A stretch of 62,417 nucleotides of DNA from Gemmatimonadota bacterium. GTDB lineage: Bacteria; Gemmatimonadota; Gemmatimonadetes; Gemmatimonadales; GWC2-71-9. Under the pieces are notes generated by a model, which was not told the DNA's origin, ran no database searches, and was given only the letters and a program-made list of their open reading frames with translations. The DNA lies in contig QHTT01000099.1 in NCBI GenBank assembly GCA_003220935.1, positions 1 to 62,417 on the forward strand, read 5' to 3'. This document shows positions 28,238 to 36,500 of the stretch, piece after piece (the first letter of the stretch is position 1; each line of letters starts with the position of its first letter). The position numbers were made by a program, and so were the translations under genes.

Positions 28238-28436
28238 AGCTATTTTGGGGAGGCCATGCCCGACCTCCTCGCCGCCCGCTCGCAGATGGGCGTCTCGCTC
28301 GCGTTCCATATCATTTTCGCCGTGGTGGGCATCGCCATGCCGGTGATGATGGTCGTCGCGGAGCGCCGCTGGCAGGTGACGGGCCACGCGATCTACTTGG
28401 ACTTGGCGAAGCGCTGGGCCAAGGGCACCGCGATCC
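28238..28436. repeat. 199-bp direct repeat, copy 2 (cydA 5' end)
   Basis: Identical to 22080-22278. It begins 18 bases before the cydA ATG, so this copy keeps the ribosome-binding site but not the native promoter region. The repeat stops exactly where the cydA coding sequence appears to lack about 28 codons. Confidence 0.95.
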
Positions 28437-29530
28437 TCATCGGGATGCCGTTCTCGCTCGAAGGGTTCGCGTTCTTCACCGAAGCGATCTTCCTCGGCAT
28501 CTACCTGTATGGCTGGGACCGCATTCCCCCGCGGGCGCACCTCGCTGCGGGCGGCATCGTCGCGCTCTCCGGCGCCGCCTCCGGCGTGTTCGTCGTCATC
28601 GCCAACGCCTGGATGAACGCGCCGACCGGGTTCGAGCTGGCGCAAGGCCAGCCGGTGAACGTCGATCCCCTCGCGGCCATGGCGAACCCGGCCGCGCTCC
28701 CGCAAGCGATCCACATGACGCTCGCCGCCTACGCGGCCACGGGCTTCGCGGTGGCGGGGATCCACGCGCTCCTGCTGCTCAAGGACCCCGCGAACGCGTT
28801 CCATCGCCGCGCGCTGGCGATCGCGCTGATCGTCGGTGCGCCCGCTGCCGTGCTGCAGCCCATTTCGGGCGACCTGAGCGCCCGCCACCTGGCGCGCCAC
28901 CAGCCGGTCAAGCTCGCCGCGGCGGAGGCGCTGTTCGAGACCCGGGCGGGCGCGCCGCTCACGCTCGGCGGCTGGCCGGACGTGGATCGGCGCGAGACGA
29001 GATTCGCGATCCAATTGCCCTACGGTCTCTCGCTCCTCGCCTTCCACGACCCCGGAGCGGTGGTGAAGGGGCTCGACGCAGCGCCGCGCGACGAGTGGCC
29101 CAACGTCCCGGCTGTGCACTTCACATTCCAGCTCATGGTGGCGCTCGGCACGTACCTGGCGCTGGTCGCGCTGTGGGCCGGGTGGCGTGCCTGGCGCGGT
29201 GCCGATCTGGCCCACGATCGGTGGCTGCTGCGCGCGATCGGCCTCGCCACGCCGATGGGGCTGATCGCGGTCGAGGCCGGCTGGATGGTGACGGAGCTGG
29301 GCCGGCAGCCGTGGGTGATCTATGGAGTGCTCAAGACGGCCGACGCCGTGACGCCGATGCCGGGCCTGATCGTACCGTTCCTCACGTTCACGCTGCTCTA
29401 TTGCTTTTTGGGCGTGATCGTCGTGTGGCTCTTGTACCGGCAGATCGTTCGTAGTCCAGAAATCCCGGAGTGGCGTGGGTTCTACATGCCCGTAAGCGGC
29501 CGGGGAAGGGGGAAGGGGGAAGGGGCGTGA
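28256..29530 (+). CDS. cydA: Cytochrome bd ubiquinol oxidase subunit I, with an internal gap
   Basis: 424 aa. Haem-ligand His18 (LAFHIIF), the GMPFSLEGFAFFTEAIFLGIYLYGWDR block with the conserved glutamates, GDLSARHLARHQPVKLAA and a quinol-loop motif GWMVTELGRQPW are all present. CydA is the quinol-oxidising subunit holding the b and d haems. After residue 60 (AKGTAI) the sequence jumps directly to IGMPFSLEG. Family members have about 28 more residues there, including the second-helix motif of the type GTxLxFxFGxxW. The protein is therefore probably defective, or the assembly is wrong at 28436. The last residues (GRGRGKGEGA) are encoded by a G/A-rich repeat. Confidence 0.85.
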   Translation: MPDLLAARSQMGVSLAFHIIFAVVGIAMPVMMVVAERRWQVTGHAIYLDLAKRWAKGTAILIGMPFSLEGFAFFTEAIFLGIYLYGWDRIPPRAHLAAGGIVALSGAASGVFVVIANAWMNAPTGFELAQGQPVNVDPLAAMANPAALPQAIHMTLAAYAATGFAVAGIHALLLLKDPANAFHRRALAIALIVGAPAAVLQPISGDLSARHLARHQPVKLAAAEALFETRAGAPLTLGGWPDVDRRETRFAIQLPYGLSLLAFHDPGAVVKGLDAAPRDEWPNVPAVHFTFQLMVALGTYLALVALWAGWRAWRGADLAHDRWLLRAIGLATPMGLIAVEAGWMVTELGRQPWVIYGVLKTADAVTPMPGLIVPFLTFTLLYCFLGVIVVWLLYRQIVRSPEIPEWRGFYMPVSGRGRGKGEGA

Positions 29531-30555
29531 CGCTCGCCGACCTCCTCGCCGGCGTGATCTTCCTTTCCTTAAACGCCTACGGACTGCTCGGCGGCGCCGA
29601 CTTTGGTGGCGGGGTGTGGGATCTGCTCGCGAGCGGGTCACGGAAAGAAGGCCAACGCGACCTGATCGCGCACGCGATCGGACCGGTGTGGGAGGCGAAC
29701 CACGTGTGGCTCATCCTCGCGGTGGTGCTGCTCTTCACCTGCTTCCCGCCGGCGTTCGCGCGGCTCGGCATCGCGCTCCACATCCCCCTGTCGCTCGTGC
29801 TGATCGGGATCGTGCTGCGCGGGTCGGCCTTCACGTTCTGGCGCTACGGCGGGGAGACGGATGCGGAGCAGCGCCACTGGGCCGGCACCTTCGCGGTCGC
29901 CAGCCTCATCACGCCGGTGCTCCTGGGCGTCACGGTGGGAGCCATAGCATCAGGTGCGGTGTCCGGGGAGCGGGCCCCCGGCACCCCGTTCTTCACGGGC
30001 TACGTCGCGCCCTGGCTCACCCCCTTCGCGCTGAGCGTCGGTGTGTTTGCGCTCGTCTGCTTCGCGTTCCTGGCGGCGGTCTACCTGACGCTCGAAGCGA
30101 CGGAGCCGGCGCTGCGGGAGGACTTCCGCCGCCGCGCGCTCGGCGCAGGCGCGGCGTTGTTCGGGGCGGCGCTCTTGGTGCTCGTGCTGTCCGGCAGCGG
30201 GGCGCCGCGCGTGCGGGCGGGGTTGATCTTCGCGCCGTGGGCCGTGCCGCTGCATCTGCTCACCGGTGCCGCCGCTGTCACCGCGCTCGCTGCGCTGTGG
30301 CGCCGGCGCTACCGTGTAGCCCGCGTCGCCGCCGCTGCCCAGGTGTCGCTCATCCTGTGGGGTTGGGCAGTCAGCCAGTATCCCTACCTGCTCCCGCCCG
30401 ACCTCACCATCGTCGCTGCCGCGGCGCCGGATGCTACCTTGCGGCTCGTGCTCGGCGGTCTGGCGCTCGGCGCGGCCGTGCTGTTTCCGTCGCTCTATTA
30501 CTTGTTTCGGGTTTTCAAAGGACGCTATCAGCCTTCAGCCATCAGCCATCAGTGA
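29527..30555 (+). CDS. cydB: Cytochrome bd ubiquinol oxidase subunit II
   Basis: 342 aa, about eight membrane helices. The start LNAYGLLGGADFGGGVWDLLA and IGPVWEANHVWLILAVVLLFTCFPPAFA are hallmark CydB motifs, followed by LHIPLSLVLIGIVLRGSAF. It forms the terminal oxidase with CydA. The GTG at 29527 overlaps the cydA stop (GTGA) and follows a GGGGAAGGGG ribosome-binding site. The final residues PSAISHQ come from a dispersed 'cagccatcagccatcag' repeat that supplies the stop codon. Confidence 0.92.
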   Translation: MTLADLLAGVIFLSLNAYGLLGGADFGGGVWDLLASGSRKEGQRDLIAHAIGPVWEANHVWLILAVVLLFTCFPPAFARLGIALHIPLSLVLIGIVLRGSAFTFWRYGGETDAEQRHWAGTFAVASLITPVLLGVTVGAIASGAVSGERAPGTPFFTGYVAPWLTPFALSVGVFALVCFAFLAAVYLTLEATEPALREDFRRRALGAGAALFGAALLVLVLSGSGAPRVRAGLIFAPWAVPLHLLTGAAAVTALAALWRRRYRVARVAAAAQVSLILWGWAVSQYPYLLPPDLTIVAAAAPDATLRLVLGGLALGAAVLFPSLYYLFRVFKGRYQPSAISHQ

Positions 30556-30584
30556 CGTTGGCAGCCGACGGCCGACAGCGCCGT

Positions 30585-30737
30585 TCAGGCGTCGAACACC
30601 CGTTGCGCCACCCACCACGCCGCCAACGCGCCGGCGATGAATCCCAACAGCTGTCCCCAGACCCCGAGCACGTGCCCCGCCAGGACCCCGACGATCGTTC
30701 CCACGACGAAGCTGACGAGCGCCTTCAGGAGTTTCAT
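30585..30737 (-). CDS. Small two-helix membrane protein
   Basis: 50 aa: KLLKALVSFVVGTIVGVLAG, then GVWGQLLGFIAGALAAWWVA and a short tail. A GGAGG lies 7-8 bases upstream of the ATG (30735-30737), and the ATG overlaps the stop of the DUF167 gene (ATGA). The coupling and the hydrophobic pattern support a real gene. Its function is unknown. It completes a YggT-DUF167-small protein operon. Confidence 0.7.
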   Translation of the reverse strand: MKLLKALVSFVVGTIVGVLAGHVLGVWGQLLGFIAGALAAWWVAQRVFDA

Positions 30738-31000
30738 GCGCGTCCTCCCTCGCCCCCCTCTAATAACGTGCGGATCGCCGCATCGGTCTCGAGGCCCGCG
30801 ATCTCGACGGTCTTGCGGCGACCGCCCGCGCCCGAGACGATCGCTACCGCAGCGCGGGGCACGCCGAGCCGCTCAGCGAGGAAGCGCGCCAGCTCCGCGT
30901 TGGCCGCGCCGTCGACGGGCGCGGCGGCGATCCTGACTCTGATGGCATCGCCGTGGCGGCCTGCGATCTCGGTGCGACGCGCCCGCGGCGCGACGTGCAC
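30734..31000 (-). CDS. DUF167/YggU family protein
   Basis: 88 aa from GTG 30998-31000. The family core APRARRTEIAGRHGDAIRVRIAAAPVDGAANAEL and RLGVPRAAVAIVSGAGGRRKTVEI is complete. These small proteins are often encoded next to yggT, as here; function is not established. It lies 17 bases after the YggT stop and overlaps the next small gene. Confidence 0.9.
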   Translation of the reverse strand: MHVAPRARRTEIAGRHGDAIRVRIAAAPVDGAANAELARFLAERLGVPRAAVAIVSGAGGRRKTVEIAGLETDAAIRTLLEGGEGGRA

Positions 31001-31017
31001 GACGATGCGAGCCGGGC

Positions 31018-31593
31018 TCAGTAGAACAGCACGCTCAGGAGCAGCTGCTTCAGCAGCCACAGCACCAGGCAGGCTACGAGCGGGCTCCAATCGAGCGCCC
31101 CCATGGGTGGGAGCACGCGCCGGATCGGCTCCACCAGCCAGTCGGTCAATGCGTAGACCGGTCGCATCCAGCGGGAATAGCGGAACACACCGAACCAAGC
31201 GCCGATGACCCGCACCAGGAGCGCGGCGAACACCAGACCGTAGAGGGCGCCGATCAAGAACCCGAGCATCGCCCGCGGGCCCCGGCCGGCCGCCGCGGCT
31301 ATCCCGTAGAGCGTCCGCACCGCCCAGTCGAGCAGCGACAGCAGCACCACGCCGGCGACGGCCACGACAACCACTAGCCACCAGCCGGCGTTGACGGGGT
31401 TGCCGCCCAGGCGCACGAGGCGGGCCTCCACGGGGCGGATCACCGGTTCGCTCATGGCGCGCAGCATCCGGCCCAATGCTCCGAACGGCGACACCCGCCG
31501 AGCCCGCACCAGCCACGAGGCAAAGGCGACCAGGACGCTCAGGCTGAAGGCGGCGAAGACGGCGTAGCGGGCGAGAGTATGCAGGTCGGGCAT
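31018..31593 (-). CDS. yggT: YggT family membrane protein
   Basis: 191 aa comprising two YGGT units, each with two hydrophobic helices and the SEPVIRPVEARL or VEPIRRVLPPMGALDWSPLVACLVLWLL motif. YggT proteins take part in osmotic-shock tolerance or, in Gram-positives and cyanobacteria, in division-site and nucleoid organisation. Neighbouring DUF167 on the same strand is the usual partner. Confidence 0.9.
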   Translation of the reverse strand: MPDLHTLARYAVFAAFSLSVLVAFASWLVRARRVSPFGALGRMLRAMSEPVIRPVEARLVRLGGNPVNAGWWLVVVVAVAGVVLLSLLDWAVRTLYGIAAAAGRGPRAMLGFLIGALYGLVFAALLVRVIGAWFGVFRYSRWMRPVYALTDWLVEPIRRVLPPMGALDWSPLVACLVLWLLKQLLLSVLFY

Positions 31594-31637
31594 GATATCA
31601 AGTTAAGCACGCTGATTTCCCCGGGCAGCGCGCCCTC

Positions 31638-32576
31638 TCAGGGCGCGAAAACCTCGACGACATCTGTCTGCGCGAAGCCCGCCCTGGGGCCGCCGCCGAT
31701 CACATAGATCTTGCCGTTCAGCGCTGCCGCGCCGAGGCCGTGGCGGGCGGTCGGGAGGGGCGCGGCAGTGATCCAACGGTCCGCAGCTGGGTCGTACACT
31801 TCGTGGTTCGCGAAGACGGATGATCTCGTTTCGCCGCCGACGGTGTGGATCTTTCCGTCCAGCACCGCCGAGGCGAGCCCGCCACGGCGGCTCGGCATCG
31901 GCGCCTTCCTCGTCCAGTGGTCGGTCGCCGGCTCGTACGCCTCGACGACATCGTAGTTCTGGTCGGGGTTGAACGGCCGGCCGGCGATCGCGTAGACGGT
32001 GCCACCGACCGCCGCCGCGGTGAGGTGATCGCGCGGCGTAGGGATTGGCGCAGCGTTCTTCCAGCGATCGGCCGCGGGATCGTAGATCGCGGTCGAGTCG
32101 ACGAGCTTGCGACCGGGGCCCCATCCGCCCACCAGCACGAGCTTGCCGTTCGCCACTGCCACCCCGGAGGCGCCGCGCGGCACGGGGAGGGGCGCGCGGG
32201 ACTCCCAGCGACTCTGATCCTCGCGGTAGATCCACAGCGTGTTCTCGGGGACGAAGGTCGCCTCGGCGAGCCCGCCGATCGCGTACAGCGTGTCGCCCAC
32301 GACGGCGAGCGGCATGTGATGCCGGGGGGCCGGCAGGTCGGCGATGCGCTCCCACTGGTTCGCCGCAGGGTCGAACCGGAACGCTCTCGCGATCGGCTTG
32401 CCGGTGCGATCGAATCCGCCGGCGATGTAGATCTTGCCCCGCAGCACGGCGGCGCTCATCTCCTGGATCGGCTCGGGGAGCGGCGCGGCGGTGGACCAGC
32501 GGCCGTCGGCGGAGAGGACCGCTGTCGCGGCGACGCAGCCGAGCGCGACGCGCACCGCTGCCGGAGGTCCGCTCAC
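31638..32576 (-). CDS. Exported Kelch-repeat beta-propeller protein
   Basis: 312 aa. A short hydrophobic N-terminus (VALGCVAATAVL) is followed by six Kelch repeats of the form W...APLP.PR....AVV.GKIYVIGG (for example GKIYIAGGFD, DTLYAIGGLA, GKLVLVGGWG, GTVYAIAGRP, GKIHTVGGET, GKIYVIGGGP). It is probably periplasmic and non-enzymatic. The GTG at 32574-32576 overlaps the stop of the upstream lipoprotein gene (GTGA). Confidence 0.85.
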   Translation of the reverse strand: MSGPPAAVRVALGCVAATAVLSADGRWSTAAPLPEPIQEMSAAVLRGKIYIAGGFDRTGKPIARAFRFDPAANQWERIADLPAPRHHMPLAVVGDTLYAIGGLAEATFVPENTLWIYREDQSRWESRAPLPVPRGASGVAVANGKLVLVGGWGPGRKLVDSTAIYDPAADRWKNAAPIPTPRDHLTAAAVGGTVYAIAGRPFNPDQNYDVVEAYEPATDHWTRKAPMPSRRGGLASAVLDGKIHTVGGETRSSVFANHEVYDPAADRWITAAPLPTARHGLGAAALNGKIYVIGGGPRAGFAQTDVVEVFAP

Positions 32577-32938
32577 GAGCCGCCACTACGCGTCGCTGAG
32601 CCGTCGAACCGGATCACCAGCACCGGCTCGCGTCGCCGGGCGATGTCCTCGAACACAATGAGGTACTGCTCGCCCGTTCTCCGGTGCACGGCGTGCACCT
32701 TCACGAACGCGCGCCCTCCGAGCTTGGTGTCCACCCAGGTGTTGTTCGAGCCGCTGACGTTGGGGTAGAGCGCGGCGTCGAAGTCCACTGCTCGGATTTC
32801 CAAGGAATCCGGAATGCGCAGCGCGAAGGTCTGAACCGGATCGGCCGGTGTGAGTCTCGCCGGGAGGGTATTGATGGTTCTGTTACAGCCGGCGATGACC
32901 ACGGCTCCAAGCGCGACAGGGAAACACAGCTTCGGCAT
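32573..32938 (-). CDS. Putative lipoprotein
   Basis: 121 aa. The N-terminus LCFPVALGAVVIAGCNRT ends in a lipobox (IAGC), and an AGGAGG sits just upstream of the ATG at 32936-32938. The remainder looks like a beta-rich domain (FALRIPDSLEIRAVDFDAALYPN, FVKVHAVHRRTGEQYLIVFEDIARR). I recognise no family. It is cotranscribed with the Kelch protein. Confidence 0.7.
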   Translation of the reverse strand: MPKLCFPVALGAVVIAGCNRTINTLPARLTPADPVQTFALRIPDSLEIRAVDFDAALYPNVSGSNNTWVDTKLGGRAFVKVHAVHRRTGEQYLIVFEDIARRREPVLVIRFDGSATRSGGS

Positions 32939-33008
32939 ACGGCCTCCTTTGCCGGGGGCGCTCGGCTCGTTGACCCACGGTTGACTGCTCCGCGGCAAGC
33001 TAACCCAG

Positions 33009-33554
33009 ATGACCCATCTGGCAAAGACGCATCAGCTGGTGCTTGTGCAGCGGGTCGAGCGCCGGATTCTGCTGATTCGGGGTGAGAAGGTGATGCTCGA
33101 TAGCGATCTGGCAGCGCTCTATGGGGTCTCGACCGGCGCGCTCAACCAGGCGGTCCGGCGCAACCCCGAACGGTTTCCATCGGACTTCATGTTCCAGCTG
33201 ACGGGGCAGGAGCTAGGCAGCTGGAGATCCCGAACGGCGACATCGCGTTTGATATCACAATCTGTGATGTCAAAGAGGCGACGGGGTGGTCGTCGGCACC
33301 TGCCGTTCGCGTTCACCGAGCAGGGCGTCGCGATGCTGTCAAGCGTGCTCCGCAGCCGGCGTGCAATTCAGGTGAACATCGCGATAATGCGTGCGTTCGT
33401 GCGGCTGCGCCAGCTGCTCGCGACGCACAAGGACGTTGCCCGTAAGCTAGAAGAGCTCGAGCGGCGCTACGACAGAAGATTCAAGGTGGTGTTCGTGGCG
33501 ATCCGCGAGCTCATCGCGCGGACGGAGCCGGCAAAGCGCCGCATCGGCTTCTAG
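33009..33554 (+). CDS. ORF6N-domain protein
   Basis: 181 aa. The ORF6N domain is unmistakable: ILLIRGEKVMLDSDLAALYGVSTGALNQAVRRNPERFPSDFMF, then FAFTEQGVAMLSSVLRS and AIQVNIAIMRAFVRLR. The C-terminal helix is a coiled coil (KDVARKLEELERRYD). The family comes from phage anti-repressor and DNA-binding proteins but is common as isolated chromosomal genes. Its last 4 bases overlap the end of kgd on the other strand. No other phage genes are nearby. Confidence 0.9.
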   Translation: MTHLAKTHQLVLVQRVERRILLIRGEKVMLDSDLAALYGVSTGALNQAVRRNPERFPSDFMFQLTGQELGSWRSRTATSRLISQSVMSKRRRGGRRHLPFAFTEQGVAMLSSVLRSRRAIQVNIAIMRAFVRLRQLLATHKDVARKLEELERRYDRRFKVVFVAIRELIARTEPAKRRIGF

Positions 33555-36500
33555 ATCGCGAACGCCGCCGCCACGATCCTCGCCTGCTCCGCCTGGTGCG
33601 CCGCGGGATACCCCTCGGCCGGGCTGGAGCGTTCCGGGCGCCCGATGTCGCGCACCGCCACTCCCGGGCCCACCAGCTCGCGCAGCTGCGGCAGCATGAA
33701 TTTCTGCGGTCCCATGTTGCGCGGCTCCTCTTGCACCCAGACGATCTCGGTGATCTTCGGGTAGCGCTTGATGAGCGCTGCGAGCTCGAGCGTGGGGAAG
33801 GGATAGAGGAGCTCCACCCGGCCGATCGCGACGTGCGCCGCCTCGGCCCGGCGCGGTGAGAGCACGACGTCGTAGTACACCTTGCCGCTGCACAACACGA
33901 GCCGCGTCGCGCCGCGGCGCGCGGCGCCTTCGGGGTCGTCCAGCACGGGCCGGAATCCGCCGGCCGTGAGCTCGTCGAGCCGCGACGTCGCCTGGGGCAG
34001 CCGCAACAGGCTTTTCGGCGTGAAGAGGACGAGGGGTCGCAGCTCGGCGTGGCGCGCCTGGCGGCGCAGCAGATGAAAGTACTGGGCGGGCGTGGTGCAG
34101 TTCGCGATGCGGAGGTTGCCGTCCGCGCCGAGCGCCAGGAACCGCTCGACCCGCGCGCTCGAGTGCTCGGGGCCCTGGCCCTCGTAGCCGTGCGGCAGCA
34201 GCAGCGTGAGGCGTGACGTCTGTCCCCACTTCGCCAGGCCGGCGATGAGGAACTGATCGATGATCACTTCGCCGCCGTTGGTGAAATCGCCGTACTGGGC
34301 CTCCCACAGCACCAGCGCGTCGGGTGCCGCGGCGGCGTAGCCGTACTCGAAGCCGAGGCACGCGAACTCGGAGAGCGGGCTGTTGTGCAGCTCGAACGGC
34401 GCCCGCGCCGCCGGCAGGTTCTGGATCGGCGCGAAGCGCTGGCCGTTCACCGTGTCGTGCAGCACGAGATGACGCTGGCTGAACGTGCCGCGCTCGGTGT
34501 CCTGTCCGGTGAGCCGGATCGGCGTCCCCTCGACCAGGAGCGAGGCGAACGCGAGTGTCTCGGCGTGCGCCCACTCGATCGCGCCCTCCGTCAGGGCGCC
34601 GCGGCGGCGCTCGAGCTGTTTCTTGAGCTTGGGATTGACGCTGAACCCCGCAGGTACGACGAGCAGCTGCTCGTTCAACCCCGCCAGCACCGGGGTTGCG
34701 ACGGTCGTATCCGGCTCCGCGACCAGTTGTTGCGCACCGGAGATCCGCTGCGGCTCCTCCCCCACGCCGGCCTCGGAAAGGTGCGCCTTCAACGATTGCT
34801 GGATCTCGCTCAGCCGCTGGTAGAACCGCTCCGCCTCCGTGTCGGCCTGCGCCACGTCGAGCACGCGCTCGCCCGCGAGCTGTTCGGCATAGCGATGCCG
34901 GACGGTCGGCGTCTGCTTGATCCGCTCGTACATGAGTGGCTGCGTGTAAGCCGGCTCGTCCCCCTCGTTGTGCCCGTGCCGCCGGTAGCCTACCACGTCG
35001 ATGACGACGTCGCCGTGGAACTTGTCGCGGTACATCATCGCGAGCCGCACGGCCGCGAGGCACGCCTCGGGGTCGTCGGCGTTCACGTGGATGATCGGCG
35101 CATCGAAGCCCTTGGCGAGATCGCTCGAGTAATCGGTCGAGCGACCTTCCTTCGGGTCGGTGGTGAAGCCCACCTGGTTGTTGGCGATCAGGTGGATGGT
35201 GCCACCGGTCGCGTAGCCCTTGAGGCGCGCCAGGTTGAACGTCTCGGCCACCACGCCCTGCGCCGCGAACGACGCGTCGCCGTGGATCAGCAGCGGCAGC
35301 GCGACGGTCCCGTCGTGGATCGGGTCCTTGCCGCGGCGGTTCGTCTGGTTCGCGCGCGCCCGGCCTTCCACCACGGGGTTCACCGCCTCGAGGTGACTCG
35401 GGTTGGGCGATAGCGTGACGTTCACGGGCCTGCCCGACGCCGTCTGGTAGACGCCATCGGCGCCGTGGTGGTACTTCACGTCGCCCGTGCCCCCCTCGGG
35501 GGTGAGGGTCCCCTCCACGTGGCTCCCGCCCTCGAACTCGGCGAAGATCGTCTCGTACGGCAGCCCGACGATGTGGGCCAGCACGTTGAGGCGGCCGCGG
35601 TGCGCCATCCCCAGCACTACCCGACGAGCGCCGCTCACGCCGGCGAGCTCGATCGTCTGGTCGAGCATCGGCACGAGGACGTCCAGCCCCTCGATCGAGA
35701 AGCGCTTCTGCCCGAGGTACGCCCTGTGGAGGAAGCGCTCCAGCCCCTCCACTGCCGTCAAGCGTGACAGCAGCTTCTGCTTCTGCTCGGCCGAAAGCGG
35801 CGTGCGGTGTTGGCCGGACTCGATCACCTGCCGCAGCCACAGGCGCTCCACGTGGCTACCGATGTGCTCGACCTCGTAGGCGATCGTGCCGCAGTAGGTC
35901 TTCTGCAGCTCGGGGTATGCCTCGGCGAGCGTCTTGCCGGTGACGTAGATCCGCAGCACGTCTGCCGGAATCCGCGCCATGATCTCCGTCGTGAGGCCGA
36001 GCGGGCCGGGATCGAGCGCGGGATCGCCGGGCGGCTCCGAGCCCAGGGGGTCGAGCCGCGCTGCCATGTGGCCGAAGTTGCGGAACGCTTTCACCAACGC
36101 CATCGCGGCCGCGACGTGCTTCAAGTCGGGGCTCGGTGCTCGGGGTTCGGGGCTCGGGAGTGCCCGCGCCATCGCCGTTCCGAGCCCCGAGTCCCGAACC
36201 CCGAGCCCCGTGATCGCCAGAGTCTCCGCCACCTGCTCGTAGAACCGCTCGTCTCCCTGCAATAAGGAGTCAAGCTTGCGCAGGAACATCCCCGACTCCG
36301 CGCCCTGGATCACGCGGTGGTCATAGGTGCTGGTGAGCGTCATGACCTTGGTCGGGCCGATTTGGCGGATCGCGCCCGTGGCGATGATCGAGCCTTGGCC
36401 CTTCATGAGACGTGGCACCGACGCGACGGTCCCGATCGTGCCGGGGTTGGTGAGCGTAATCGTGGCGCCTGCGAAGTCGTCGGGGAGCAGCTTGTTGGTG

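Noticed and set aside
22080..28436. The block as an insertion sequence or transposon
   Set aside because: No transposase or integrase, no terminal inverted repeats, and the 199-bp repeats are far longer than target-site duplications.
33009..33554. ORF6N gene as evidence of a prophage
   Set aside because: No integrase, capsid, tail or att site nearby; ORF6N genes often occur alone.
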